A stretch of 64,000 nucleotides of DNA from Desulfitobacterium sp050251735 (GCA_050251735.1 JBFWMF010000017.1:1-64000), one strand, 5' to 3'; shown: positions 26,459 through 35,842, counted from the first letter of the stretch. Notes: a model not told the origin generated them from the letters alone. Made by a program: numbers and translations.

Positions 26459-28438
26459 ATGAAAAATTTCCTTCCAACCAAGGATGACTTGAAAGACCTC
26501 CTCAGCAAAGCAATTACCAAACTTCGCACACTTAAACTCCCATCCTTTTTTAAGAACCCCAAATTTTGGCGAGCCTTCGGTATTCTGACGGCTCTTCTCT
26601 TGCTGGCCATCATAGGGGGAAGTGCCTTCTGGATCTCCACTTTGGATGTGAGCCAACTCCAAAGTCCTTTGGCAAGGCCCACCTACATCTATGACCAAGA
26701 AGGTACAAAAATCTCCCAGCTCTCATCCTCAAAGATTGAACCCATGCCCATTGAAAAGATTCCCCTTCATACACAACAAGCCATTATTGCAATTGAAGAT
26801 AAGCGTTTTTATAAACATCAAGGGGTGGATTTCCGGGCTATATTGCGGGCTTTGCTTCGCGATCTCCAAACTAAGGACTTCTCCGAAGGGGGAAGCACGA
26901 TTAGTCAGCAGTTGGCGAAGAACCTTTTTCTCACTTCAGACAAAACCCTCCTCCGCAAGTTGAAGGAAGCCGGTTATGCCATTAAGATTGAGTCCGCCCT
27001 ATCCAAAGAAAAGATTCTCGAGGCTTACCTAAACCAGATCTATTTTGGCGAAGGACGCTGGGGGATTCAAGAAGCAGCTCGTTTCTACTTTGGCAAAAAT
27101 ACTGAAGAGCTCAACCTGGAGGAATCGGCTCTTCTCGCAGGAATTCTTAAAGGTCCTAGCATTTATTCCCCTCTGAAAAACAAGGAGCTTGCCTTAGAGC
27201 GTCGCAACTTAGTCCTTTCCCTGATGGAAGACCAAGGCCTGATTACCGAGCTGGAAAAGTCTCGAGCTATCGTTGCACCCATCGCCCTGCGCCAAAAACC
27301 CCTAGCCGACTTATCCGGCCAATATGCCCCTTATGTGGATTATGTCATCGAAGAAGCCATCACCCACTATGGCTTTACCGAAGATCAGATTCTTACCGGG
27401 GGACTGCAGATTTATACCACCATGGATACCATGGTCCAGCAAGCCGTTGAAGGAATCTATAAGGATGATCAATACTTTCCCCAAGGCAAAGAGGATCAGC
27501 AGGTCCAAAGTGGCATGGTCCTCCTCGATCAACATACGGGAGCGATCCGGGGATTAGTCGGTTACAGAGGAGAGAGCGCCTTTCGTCGGTTTAATCGGGC
27601 GTCCCAGCTCAAGCGTCAGCCCGGCTCGGTCCTCAAGCCTTTGTTGGTTTATGGTCCTGCTTTGGAAATGGGTTACCGACCAAATACCTATCTCTTCGAT
27701 GGCCCCCTCAATATTGAAGGTTACTCACCACAGAATTGGGATAACCAAACTCGGGGTTGGGTCACCATGGAAGAGGCTGTCGAACAGTCCTGGAATATCC
27801 CGGCAGTCTGGCTGTTGGATCAAATCGGCATCGAGACGGGAAAAGCCTTCGCCCAAAAGGCCGGAATCCCCTTCGCAGAATCTGATCAACATCTCAGTCT
27901 CGCCCTAGGAGGCCTATCCGAGGGGGTCTCGCCTTTGGATATGGCCCAAGGCTATAGTGCCTTTGCCAACCTGGGAGTCATGCACACAGCCCACTCTATT
28001 ACCAAAATCACGACCAACGATGGGCATGTCTTAGTCGAAGCTCAACCATCATCTCTCCAAGTCACGGATGCCCATAACGCTTATACCATGACCCTTTTAC
28101 TTCAAAATGTGGTGGAACAAGGCACCGCTAAAAATGCTAGCTTAGGTAGTCGTCCCGTGGCCGGCAAGACCGGTTCCGTGGAGCTTCCCCCTACGGAAGA
28201 GTTTGCCGGTATCAGCAAGGGACAAAAAGATGTCTGGTTTGTGGGCTACACCCCGGAATTGACCGCCGCGGTCTGGATGGGCTACGATCAAACAGATCGC
28301 GAGCATTATCTCACCACCTCAGGCGGGTCCGGTCCCGCCGTAGTCTTTCAAGCCGTCCTCAACCAAGCCCTCAAGAATACCCCTATCAAGCCCTTCACTG
28401 TCCCGGATGGGTATGTGAAGGATTGGTATAACTGGTAG
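26459..28438 (+). CDS. class A penicillin-binding protein (PBP1A family)
   Basis: Bifunctional peptidoglycan synthase of 659 aa. A cytoplasmic N-terminus and TM (about 40-62) are followed by a glycosyltransferase GT51 domain with EDKRFYKHQGVD (catalytic Glu113) and GGSTISQQLAKNLF. The transpeptidase domain has SVLK (Ser390), SWN (444-446) and KTGS (570-573). All catalytic motifs are present. The frame stops at a TAG after DWYNW, and the next 48 codons remain open in the same frame and encode a Lys/Asp/Asn-rich tail, typical of such PBPs, so the protein may be truncated or read through. It may belong with the envelope-type two-component system upstream. Confidence 0.95.
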   Translation: MKNFLPTKDDLKDLLSKAITKLRTLKLPSFFKNPKFWRAFGILTALLLLAIIGGSAFWISTLDVSQLQSPLARPTYIYDQEGTKISQLSSSKIEPMPIEKIPLHTQQAIIAIEDKRFYKHQGVDFRAILRALLRDLQTKDFSEGGSTISQQLAKNLFLTSDKTLLRKLKEAGYAIKIESALSKEKILEAYLNQIYFGEGRWGIQEAARFYFGKNTEELNLEESALLAGILKGPSIYSPLKNKELALERRNLVLSLMEDQGLITELEKSRAIVAPIALRQKPLADLSGQYAPYVDYVIEEAITHYGFTEDQILTGGLQIYTTMDTMVQQAVEGIYKDDQYFPQGKEDQQVQSGMVLLDQHTGAIRGLVGYRGESAFRRFNRASQLKRQPGSVLKPLLVYGPALEMGYRPNTYLFDGPLNIEGYSPQNWDNQTRGWVTMEEAVEQSWNIPAVWLLDQIGIETGKAFAQKAGIPFAESDQHLSLALGGLSEGVSPLDMAQGYSAFANLGVMHTAHSITKITTNDGHVLVEAQPSSLQVTDAHNAYTMTLLLQNVVEQGTAKNASLGSRPVAGKTGSVELPPTEEFAGISKGQKDVWFVGYTPELTAAVWMGYDQTDREHYLTTSGGSGPAVVFQAVLNQALKNTPIKPFTVPDGYVKDWYNW

Positions 28439-28585
28439 GAAGCGGATGGGTACGACAAGGATGATCAGGACAAAGCGAAGAACGATAAGAAAAATAAGAA
28501 GAAAAGCAACAAAGATAAAAACAAAGTTCAAGAAAACGATGAGAACTTTTGGAAAAACCTCTTACAAGATCTCTGGGGGAATTGA
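28439..28585 (+). other. in-frame continuation of the PBP after its TAG codon
   Basis: In the PBP frame, directly after TAG (28436-28438), 48 sense codons run to a TGA at 28583-28585. The peptide begins EADGYDKDDQDKAKNDKKNK, continues Lys/Asn/Asp-rich and ends FWKNLLQDLWGN. It echoes DGY just before the stop (PDGYVKDWYNW). Low-complexity charged C-terminal tails are common in class A PBPs. Either a recent amber mutation, a sequencing error, or a TAG that is sometimes read through. Confidence 0.7.
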
Positions 28586-28634
28586 CAGAATTCATGCTAC
28601 AATGCTTTTTTAAGTCAAATCGATTTTCTCTTTC

Positions 28635-29342
28635 TTAAGGGAGATTATTCAAAAACTCCGTGATAGCTTGACTGATCTCTTCCGGTTTTTCCAGCATACA
28701 CATGTGCCCTGCTCCGGGTATTATCTTGAGCTGGGAATCCGCGATTGATTTGTGAAGATATTGCGAGTATTTCAGAGGAGTCATTCGATCTTCATCTCCA
28801 CATAGAATGAGTGCCGGTACACAGAGTGAGGGAATCGTTTCGACCCGATTGAATCCATCACAAGCCAAAAAATCTGCCCAATACACTTCAGTACGAACGT
28901 TTTCCATTTCTTCGGCAGCCTGACGAATTTGTGACGGTGATACTGTGGGAGAATACAGCGCATGAATTATTTCGAAGGGGTGGTTTCCTTGGGACAGCGA
29001 ATCAAATATTGCAGGATTGACCCGTAGCTTTGCCCCTGTCGAAATTAAAATAACTCCTTCTACAAATTCCGGATAGGTTAGGGCAAGGTCCATTGCGATA
29101 GCTCCACCCATAGAGTGACCGATAAGGACAATATTCTGGGGTTCTTTCGGTTCTCTAATAATTTCATCCCATACAAATTGCCTATAGTTTTCAATGCTGG
29201 TTAAAGGAGGCTCAATAGAACTTCCATGTCCGGGTAAGTCCAGAGCAATCAGATCATGTCCCTTGATCGAAGATATTTGATTGGCCCAAACTTGGGACGA
29301 TCCACCTGCCCCATGGATAAAGACACCTGTTTTCTTTAGCAA
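28635..29342 (-). CDS. alpha/beta hydrolase
   Basis: A 236-aa alpha/beta-hydrolase-fold protein. The oxyanion region is VFIHGAGGSSQVW, the nucleophile elbow GHSMGG, the acid is likely Asp in LILCGDEDRMTPL, and the catalytic His lies in IPGAGHMCMLEKPEEI. Substrate unknown. The best start is a TTG at 29342 immediately after GGAGGTGGAGAA; the ATG at 29378 lies inside the upstream terminator hairpin and has no ribosome-binding site. Confidence 0.88.
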   Translation of the reverse strand: MLKKTGVFIHGAGGSSQVWANQISSIKGHDLIALDLPGHGSSIEPPLTSIENYRQFVWDEIIREPKEPQNIVLIGHSMGGAIAMDLALTYPEFVEGVILISTGAKLRVNPAIFDSLSQGNHPFEIIHALYSPTVSPSQIRQAAEEMENVRTEVYWADFLACDGFNRVETIPSLCVPALILCGDEDRMTPLKYSQYLHKSIADSQLKIIPGAGHMCMLEKPEEISQAITEFLNNLP

Positions 29343-29365
29343 TTCTCCACCTCCGTCTTTGTAAT

Positions 29366-29416
29366 GGTAAAAGCACAAGCAAACAATCTGAAGGGTTGGA
29401 TGCTTGTGCTTTCTTT
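29366..29416 (-). terminator. terminator after marR
   Basis: Perfect 12-bp arms AAAGCACAAGCA (29370-29381) and TGCTTGTGCTTT (29401-29412) with a 19-nt loop, immediately after the marR stop. The T run on the minus strand is short. Confidence 0.7.
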
Positions 29417-29825
29417 AAATGAGTAGTTTGCCGAGAAGTTGCTTAAGAGTTTTAGCATCCTCAACATTAAGATTGGCTAGCGCTTTCTGATTGGCCTCTT
29501 TGATCGCTTGTAGCACAGGTTCTTTTAATTGTCTTCCTCGATCTGTCAGCATGACTTGAAGAGCTCTTCTGTCTTTTAGTATAGGCTTTCTTTCTATCAA
29601 GCCTTTTTGTTCGAGTCGGTCCAGAACTCCTGTCATCGATGAACTATCTAGAAATAACCTTTCAGATAACTGCGTAGGTGTCTGCCCATCCTCGTCCCAA
29701 AGACATTGCAATACCGCATATTGTCCCGGGGTAACACCATGAGGCAACAATTCTGCTTTAAACAATTGCTGGATCGATTGCTGAGTCTTTGTTAATGTGA
29801 AATTAATACATTGCTCTAGCTTCAT
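29415..29825 (-). CDS. MarR-family transcriptional regulator
   Basis: A 136-aa winged-helix regulator with the family pattern (QYAVLQCLWDEDGQTPTQLSERLFLDSSSMTGVLDRLEQKGLIER, then the wing DRRALQVMLTDRG). It starts 13 nt after the broken permease gene, so the two form one transcript; it probably controls that permease, perhaps in response to its substrate. Confidence 0.92.
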   Translation of the reverse strand: MKLEQCINFTLTKTQQSIQQLFKAELLPHGVTPGQYAVLQCLWDEDGQTPTQLSERLFLDSSSMTGVLDRLEQKGLIERKPILKDRRALQVMLTDRGRQLKEPVLQAIKEANQKALANLNVEDAKTLKQLLGKLLI

Positions 29826-29838
29826 TCAAATACCTCCC

Positions 29839-31153
29839 CTAATATAAAATTAATGCCAAGGCCAGAGCCGCCAGCAAGGCCAAAAGACTTCCGACGACAG
29901 TCGATAAGAATATATACTTATAAGTATTTTTGTGATTAAGTCCTGTTAGGGCTAGAAAGGTCAATACTACACCACTATGCGGCAATAGACTTAATGGGCC
30001 CGAAGCCATCGTGGCTATACGGTGGAGAACATCAGGATGAATCCCCATATCAAGATATACGTTAGCAAAGCTCGGCATGATGATTCCCAGTGAACCCGAA
30101 GCAGAGCCCGTGATAATAGACGTTAAACTTGTCACAATAGCTAAGCTTATTATAGGGTTCCCCGGAATTTGCAGTATGAAATCGGACATCACTTTAAACC
30201 CTGGTGCGGCAGTAACAACCGTGCCAAAACCTACTGCTGCCGCAGTAAAAAATATCGGAGATATAGCTCCTTGCGCGCCTTCATTAATGACTTCCTTTTG
30301 ACTTTTCGTATATCTGCCTAGGGTAAGTGCCGAAAAGAGAATTGAAATAGCAAGGGCAATAACAATTATGTTTTGAACCTTAAAGAAACTGCCGATAAAA
30401 ATAATCGTAATGATCAATAGTATGGGAGTAATACTCGTTCCAATGGGGGGTAATCGGTCTTCCTCGCCAACACTAGCTGCAGTGGTATCTGCTTCGTCCT
30501 GCGAATCATATACTTCACCTCTTTGAAGGGACTTCTGTAGTTCCCTCTTCATATACCAAAGCCCAAAGGCAATCATAACTACTGTGCCAACGATCCCAAG
30601 CAAAGGTGCCGCCGTTAAAGTCGTGCCTAGAGTAGTCGTTGGTATAGGGAGAGCCCGGTAGCATCGTCATAGTGAAGGTCAAGATCCCCATCTCAATCGG
30701 TATGGCGATTAGACTCCATGAAATATTCATTTGTTTAAAAAGCGGTCTTGCTAAGGGGATGATCGCAAATATCACGACAAAAAGACTTACCCCCCCAAAG
30801 GTTAATAGACTACAAACTAAAAATAGTGAAACTAACATTGAGTAGGGGCTTTCTGTTCCAATAATTTTCAGAACGAATGCTGCTATGGATTTTGCAGCAC
30901 CACTTGCTTCTATGTACCTCGCCAAAACAGATCCAAGTAAAAAGACCACAAAGAAGTTGGCAATAAATTTGGCTAAGCCCATCATATAGGAGTTATCCCC
31001 AGTAATCAGCGCTGAAAATAAATCCATCTGATTTGTTAAGATAACCAACACTGAACATAAAGGACCGATAATAAGAATACTATAACCCTTTGTTGCGAGA
31101 TAAATAATCAGTATGATCGAAAGCAGTATTCCTAAAGGTGCTATCCAAGTCAT
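29839..31153 (-). pseudogene. GntP-like permease, frameshifted
   Basis: Two overlapping frames together make one full-length (about 438 aa) multi-pass permease of the GntP/gluconate-type family. The upstream frame gives residues 1 to about 169 (MTWIAPLGILLSIILIIYLA to MTMLPGSP) and then derails. The downstream frame resumes with IPTTTLGTTLTAAPLLGIVG and runs to the natural C-terminus. The shift is at about 30645-30650, where TCTCCCTATACC needs one base fewer or two more to restore the frame. It is a real mutation or a sequencing error. Anions such as gluconate or related acids are typical substrates; the one here is unknown. Confidence 0.85.
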
Positions 31154-31262
31154 CTATGCTCCCACTTCCCCCTCTGTATTTTTCACATGCGCGTTCCTCC
31201 GAGAATCCTTGCTCCAATATTACCTTGTACATAAGATACTTGTCAACAAGTCTCTTTCAGTG

Positions 31263-31295
31263 AAAAAAGTTGGCCAGTCATTGAAGTGGCCAACT
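31263..31295 (-). terminator. intrinsic terminator after ydcF-like gene
   Basis: AGTTGGCCA (31268-31276) and TGGCCAACT (31287-31295), 10-nt loop, followed on the minus strand by six T. Confidence 0.88.
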
Positions 31296-31301
31296 CACTA
31301 T

Positions 31302-32075
31302 CTACCAATCAAAAATTACCGACTTTACCATGGCAAAATACTCCCTCAGATACACATTAGGGCGAATATACCAAGGGGTATAACAGGGCACTCCTACGGG
31401 ATTGATCCCGTTACGCTCTGCCAAAATCTTAGAGCGAAACATGTGAAAATCACTGGTAATGACCAGCACCGGGTTCGCGGGATTGAAGTCCTCCTCCCCA
31501 TCGAGGAGCGTTCGAGAATAACGGAAATTCTCCATAGTGCTGGTGGAACGGTCTTCGATCAGGATTCGCTCTCGTTCTATCCCTTGCTCCTTAAGATAAC
31601 GGCTCATCGCTTCCGCTTCGGGAATCAATTCTCCCGGCCCTTGGCCACCCGAGACCACCACTTTCAGGTGCGGGTTAGCCTCCAAAAGCTTACGACCTCT
31701 CTCCACACGCTCCCAAAGGGTCCAAGAGAGCTCTTCACCGTTAAGACCCGCTCCCAGAACAATTAAATATTCCACCCGTTCCGGCATAGGGTCCTCAGTA
31801 TTCCACAACAGTAATCCCTCGATGATGAGAAAGGAGCTCAGGAACAGAATAATACCCCAGCGTAAGAGGAGACGAAGACGGTGGAAACCGTACTTAAATA
31901 GCGTCCGTTTAAGTCTATCTCTGAACATTCCCCAGAGCAGTAGCACTCCTCCCACCCCTGCAGGTAAGAGAGTTCCAAGGTTTAACCCTCCCTTAAGGGC
32001 GACCACAATAATCGTATCGAGTAACCCGACTATCCCTACTAGGATACACAGCCAAGAGAACCACGGTTTCTTCAA
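31302..32075 (-). CDS. YdcF/ElyC-family (DUF218) membrane protein
   Basis: A 257-aa protein with two or three N-terminal TM segments (about residues 5-95) and a DUF218 domain with the usual motifs (VLGAGLNGEEL, VVVSGGQGPGELIPEAEAM, LIEDRSTSTMENFRYSR, VITSDFHMFRS). ElyC/SanA proteins affect envelope integrity in Gram-negatives; the role in Firmicutes is unclear. Confidence 0.9.
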   Translation of the reverse strand: MKKPWFSWLCILVGIVGLLDTIIVVALKGGLNLGTLLPAGVGGVLLLWGMFRDRLKRTLFKYGFHRLRLLLRWGIILFLSSFLIIEGLLLWNTEDPMPERVEYLIVLGAGLNGEELSWTLWERVERGRKLLEANPHLKVVVSGGQGPGELIPEAEAMSRYLKEQGIERERILIEDRSTSTMENFRYSRTLLDGEEDFNPANPVLVITSDFHMFRSKILAERNGINPVGVPCYTPWYIRPNVYLREYFAMVKSVIFDW

Positions 32076-32114
32076 TATTCTTCTCCCCTCACGCTTTGAG
32101 CTTTCACTAGTTTC

Positions 32115-32203
32115 TATGATGTGAGCTTTTATGATGTAAGCTTCTCAGATATAGCTACTACGATGTAAACTTCTATAATGTAAGCCACTATGATGTAATT
32201 AAT
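32115..32203. repeat. degenerate 15-bp tandem repeat, six units
   Basis: Units of consensus TATGATGTAAGCTTC at 32115, 32130, (degenerate, 14 nt) 32145, 32159, 32174 and 32189. Located between the ydcF-like gene and the metalloprotease terminator, upstream of the former. Could be a variable-number repeat or a multi-site operator. Confidence 0.65.
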
Positions 32204-32207
32204 GTTA

Positions 32208-32240
32208 GATAAACCCCGCAACCATTATGTCGCGGGGTTA
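32208..32240 (-). terminator. intrinsic terminator after ygjP-like gene
   Basis: AACCCCGC (32212-32219) and GCGGGGTT (32232-32239) with a 12-nt loop; the stop codon of the gene lies in the hairpin arm. Followed on the minus strand by TATC. Confidence 0.75.
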
Positions 32241-32966
32241 GATGATCAGAGTAGGCCCCTTAGTGCGGAGCCATTTGCGATAAGCTATTTGCTCCGGGCA
32301 ATAATGGGAGACCATGTCCCAAAACTCCTGGGAATGATTCATATATTTCAGATGAGAAAGCTCATGAATGATTAGATAGTCCAGAACCGGTTCGGGGGCC
32401 ATAATCGCCCGCCAATTGAGATTAATATTGCCAAGACTGGAACAGCTCCCCCAGCGGGTTTTTTGCTCCTTGAGTCGGAACTGGTGATAGCTTACCCCCA
32501 TTTCCTGGCTCCACAGATTCAACTTTTGCTGAAACACCGCCCGTGCCTTCTCCTTATACCATTTTTCCAAAATCTCGCGGATAGCCTCTTGGCGCTTATC
32601 TTCAGGGATATCTTGGGGCATTTTAATTTCTAAGGTTTCATTTTCCCGATGATAAAGGGCACTGAGCATTTTCGAGGGAGTATTGAAAATATGGAGGATG
32701 AGCTCCTTACCGAGATAAGGAATCCGCACCCCAGTCTCATATACGCGCAGGGATGGTTTGACTACTGTATCTTGAAGCTTAGTCCAATTCTGAATAATCC
32801 AGTCTCGATTCTTATCGATAAAGGCTTGGATCTCTGCTTTAGAAGCACGAGTAGGTGCTGATACTCTGACTTTTTCGGGCGTCACTCGGATCGAAATCCG
32901 TTTGATTCGTCGGCTTCTTCTTTCTTCATAAGGAATCATGGTATTTCCAAACTTCAAAGAAGACAT
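32238..32966 (-). CDS. YgjP-type zinc metallopeptidase (M48-like)
   Basis: A 242-aa protein of the YgjP/DUF45 family. The zinc motif HELSH is in LIIHELSHLKYMNHSQEFW near the C-terminus, and the upstream KTRWGSCSSLGNINLNWRAI is the family signature. The N-terminal half is a beta-rich substrate domain with many basic residues. Often linked to restriction-modification or stress genes elsewhere, but nothing here indicates a specific role. Confidence 0.92.
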   Translation of the reverse strand: MSSLKFGNTMIPYEERRSRRIKRISIRVTPEKVRVSAPTRASKAEIQAFIDKNRDWIIQNWTKLQDTVVKPSLRVYETGVRIPYLGKELILHIFNTPSKMLSALYHRENETLEIKMPQDIPEDKRQEAIREILEKWYKEKARAVFQQKLNLWSQEMGVSYHQFRLKEQKTRWGSCSSLGNINLNWRAIMAPEPVLDYLIIHELSHLKYMNHSQEFWDMVSHYCPEQIAYRKWLRTKGPTLII

Positions 32967-33017
32967 CTTGATTCTGCTCCTAATAATTTACTACTCTCAG
33001 CCCTATTCCGTCTGAAG

Positions 33018-33554
33018 TTAAGAATCACTTAATCCCCAGCTTCCCTTAAAGATGATTTGTGATAGCTCTTTCCTCGGTCGAGGGTTTCTTTCCTCAGCTG
33101 GGTAGCCCAATGGGGTCATAGCCAGAACGCGGACATTCTCGGGAACCTTTAAAATCTCCCGTACCTTTCCTTCTGAAAAGAGTCCCTGCCAGCAGGTGCC
33201 TAACCCTTGCTCAGCAGCTGCTAAGATCAGATGCTCCATGGCCAATCCCGCATCCAGCATCATATAATCCTTGCCTTCATAGACTTCTGACTCCGCAGGA
33301 ACCGCACAAAGTACGATGATGAGCGGTGCTTGGAGTAAAGCTTTACGGCCAGGATTCGTCTCCGCATAAGCTGTGGTCAGAGCTTGCTTCTGTGCTTCAC
33401 CCTCCACAACGATAAAGCGCCAACATTGAAGATTTTTCCAAGAGGGCGCCAAACGGGCACACTCTAGAACGTACTCCAGCTTCTCCTGCTCGACAGGGTC
33501 GGGTTTATAAGAACGCAAGCTGCGTCTCTTTTGAGCGAGTTCCAGAAAATCCAT
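33018..33554 (-). CDS. nitroreductase family protein
   Basis: A 178-aa FMN-dependent oxidoreductase. The N-terminal RRSLRSYKPDPVEQEKLEYV is the FMN phosphate-binding region, APSWKNLQCWRFIVVEG a second contact, and the C-terminal half has EQGLGTCWQGLF and MTPLGYPAEE. Reduces nitro, quinone or similar electron acceptors; the physiological substrate is unknown. Confidence 0.92.
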   Translation of the reverse strand: MDFLELAQKRRSLRSYKPDPVEQEKLEYVLECARLAPSWKNLQCWRFIVVEGEAQKQALTTAYAETNPGRKALLQAPLIIVLCAVPAESEVYEGKDYMMLDAGLAMEHLILAAAEQGLGTCWQGLFSEGKVREILKVPENVRVLAMTPLGYPAEERNPRPRKELSQIIFKGSWGLSDS

Positions 33555-33679
33555 TATCTATCCCTCCACTATTATATTCTTCTGAAAGATTAGTATTTAT
33601 GCTAATTTGATTCGCGAAAGCTTTAGGAAATCCTGCCTTCGGCAACATAAAAGACTAGCTTACAATCGTCTTGCTTTAT

Positions 33680-34936
33680 TTATTTATTCTTAGTCTCCCT
33701 CTGACTTAGCCTGCGACTTAAGGAAAGTAGTTGGGTCCCTCGCATAAGAATCTCCGACCCATACTTATTACGGATTTCATCCACGGTGCGATCTAATTCA
33801 GTCGCCTCTTGAACATCCTCATGGAAAAGACAGAGCTGTTCCATGCCTTTTTGTAAACGGCTGGCAGTTATGCCTAGCAAACGAATCGGTTTACCCTTGG
33901 GCCATTTTTCAAAGAGCTTAAGGCTTTCTTGGTAGATCACATCGGTAAGCTCCGTCGGTTCAAACAAAGTGGTAGAGTAGGTACGGGTTTTAAATTCCGG
34001 ATCCTTGATGGATAAGGTTAGGGTTTGAGCCTTGGTCTTCTCTTGGCGGACCTTTCTACTCACACTGTCGGCTAGAGAAAGCAAGACCTCCGCTACCTGC
34101 TCTGAATCAACAATATCTTGCGGTAAGGTTAGGGAACGTCCAATGGAATGATCCTTGACCCGATCCACCGGAGTTACAGGCCGCTCATCCCGCCCATTGG
34201 CCAAGGCGTGAATCTTTTTCCCATAGATACCAAAACGCTTTTGCAAGGCGTCCCCAGAGACTTGCGCCAAATCGCCTAGGGTCCTAATTCCCATGGTCTC
34301 CAGTTGCTTTTCCGTCTGGGCACCGATCCCGGACATTTCCCCCACCCGCAAAGGCCAAATCTTAGTTTCTAGATCAGGAGGGGCAAGGACTGTAAAGCTA
34401 CGCGGGACCTTAATCCGAGTCTTTGGATCTCGCCGGTAATCGCTGGCAAGCTTGGCAAAAATCTTGCAGTAGCTTATTCCTACCGACACCCCGAGGGATA
34501 ATTCCTCAAGAATCTCCTTCTGTATCCTGCGAGCTATATCCTCCGTACTTCCGAAAAGCAAATGAGAGCCTCGGAAATCAGCAAAACACTCATCCACGGA
34601 GACCACCTCGATATGGTCATCATCCGTATAACGACCAACGATCTGCCACATCTTTTCACTAAGCTCAAGGTATAAGCGAAAATCCGGGGAAAGAACGATA
34701 GCCTCTGGACAAAGCTTCTTAGCTTGAAACAGAGGCATTGCTGTCTTCACCCCATACACCCGAGCTTCGTAGCTAGCCGTAAGGACAATACCCGTCCGGC
34801 TTTTCGGATCCCCCGCTACCAGCAAAGGCTTCCCTTGTAGCTCAGGGTTCACTGCCTGATGGCAGCTAGCATAATAACTATTAGCATCGAAGAGGACGAT
34901 ATCGAGGGGCTGTGGCGAGCTATCCGTTGACATCAT
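33680..34936 (-). CDS. dinB: Y-family DNA polymerase (Pol IV type)
   Basis: Translesion polymerase of 418 aa. The catalytic palm shows the first Asp in LFDANSYYASCHQAVNP and the SVDECFADF block, with YGVKTAMPL between; Asn-Ser-Tyr in place of the common Met/Ala-Phe-Phe resembles UvrX/UmuC-like members. Helix-hairpin-helix and little-finger domains follow. A QLCLF motif near residue 381 fits the beta-clamp binding consensus. Two adjacent ATGs follow GGAGAGAAGGG; either may be the start. There is no LexA box that I can identify. Confidence 0.92.
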   Translation of the reverse strand: MMSTDSSPQPLDIVLFDANSYYASCHQAVNPELQGKPLLVAGDPKSRTGIVLTASYEARVYGVKTAMPLFQAKKLCPEAIVLSPDFRLYLELSEKMWQIVGRYTDDDHIEVVSVDECFADFRGSHLLFGSTEDIARRIQKEILEELSLGVSVGISYCKIFAKLASDYRRDPKTRIKVPRSFTVLAPPDLETKIWPLRVGEMSGIGAQTEKQLETMGIRTLGDLAQVSGDALQKRFGIYGKKIHALANGRDERPVTPVDRVKDHSIGRSLTLPQDIVDSEQVAEVLLSLADSVSRKVRQEKTKAQTLTLSIKDPEFKTRTYSTTLFEPTELTDVIYQESLKLFEKWPKGKPIRLLGITASRLQKGMEQLCLFHEDVQEATELDRTVDEIRNKYGSEILMRGTQLLSLSRRLSQRETKNK

Positions 34937-35004
34937 GTTCCCTTCTCTCCTGTCATGATCGCTTCTCTCTCATTATGATCAATTATTTTTTACCATCACT
35001 GCTT

Positions 35005-35526
35005 TTAAAATAAAGCCTTTTTGGTATTTTCCTCAAGCATTCGTTTCAATTCCTTCGGATCATCTATATCCCTTTTCGGCAGAATATAGGCGCTGATAGA
35101 GCTGTTATAAAGATAGAGGTTATCTTCATCCTCTCTGATAGCTTGAATACCAGCCCAGTTCAATTTGGTCTCACCCTGTGTTGTTGTATCAATGATTCCT
35201 TCCTCAGCTAAGACCATATGATGTTCACCGAATAGGTCATCGTTGTTGCCCGCTTTGAGGAGGGTCTTGCTATTGCGTGTAACATAACGGTAAAAGTACT
35301 TAGGATAATAAATAAACCATAAAACGCTGAGAAGGGTAAACATAATCATGACCTCTTGGTAGGGCCGTGATCCCACTATGGATAGAAAAGCGGCGAAGGT
35401 CATAAAAATGGCAGGCCCTAAAAAACGTTGCTTTTTCAAGGCCTGTTTAGCCGGTTCGGAGTTTTTAATATGAAATAAGTTAAACTTCAAATAATCTTCT
35501 TCGGATAAATAATAGGTAATTTCCAT
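35005..35526 (-). CDS. YcxB-like membrane protein
   Basis: A 173-aa protein with two TM segments (about residues 34-85) separating a short cytoplasmic N-terminus from a C-terminal YcxB-like domain (EEGIIDTTTQGETKLNWAGIQAIREDEDNLYLYNSSISAYILPKR). No known activity. Confidence 0.85.
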   Translation of the reverse strand: MEITYYLSEEDYLKFNLFHIKNSEPAKQALKKQRFLGPAIFMTFAAFLSIVGSRPYQEVMIMFTLLSVLWFIYYPKYFYRYVTRNSKTLLKAGNNDDLFGEHHMVLAEEGIIDTTTQGETKLNWAGIQAIREDEDNLYLYNSSISAYILPKRDIDDPKELKRMLEENTKKALF

Positions 35527-35685
35527 GGACAGTCTCTCCCTTTCTCAGCTGATATCAAACCATTTATACCGATTATACCATAGGAATTGTCCCCTTGCTG
35601 ATCATTGGAGTAATTTGGCATCATCAATACTTCTACCATTGGAAAACCTATAGTTGATCCAATCGAATTGAAGGAGGGGTTATTT

Positions 35686-35841
35686 TTGAGTAAAGGCAAA
35701 GCCGCAAGAAGAGAAGAATTGGCCAATAAATTTCCCGAAATGGACCAACGTTTTCAAGAGATTAAATCCGAGATCAATGGTCCACTTGAACGCTTAGGTG
35801 ACACTGCAAAGGAACAAAAAAACGCTAAGCATCTCACATGA
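35686..35841 (+). CDS. 51-aa small protein, TTG start
   Basis: A short frame with an AAGGAGGGG ribosome-binding site, a TTG start at 35686, and a TGA at 35839-35841. The peptide starts MSKGKAARREELANKF and is basic, helical and hydrophilic throughout. It is not recognised. A very strong terminator begins 2 nt after the stop, which supports expression as a unit. A second, non-coding reading is possible, but the ribosome-binding site, frame and terminator agree. Confidence 0.7.
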   Translation: MSKGKAARREELANKFPEMDQRFQEIKSEINGPLERLGDTAKEQKNAKHLT

Positions 35842-35842
35842 A

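Noticed and set aside
28436..28438. Definite pyrrolysine codon in the PBP
   Set aside because: No pyl genes lie in the window and TAG is also used as an ordinary stop here, so I only report the in-frame continuation.
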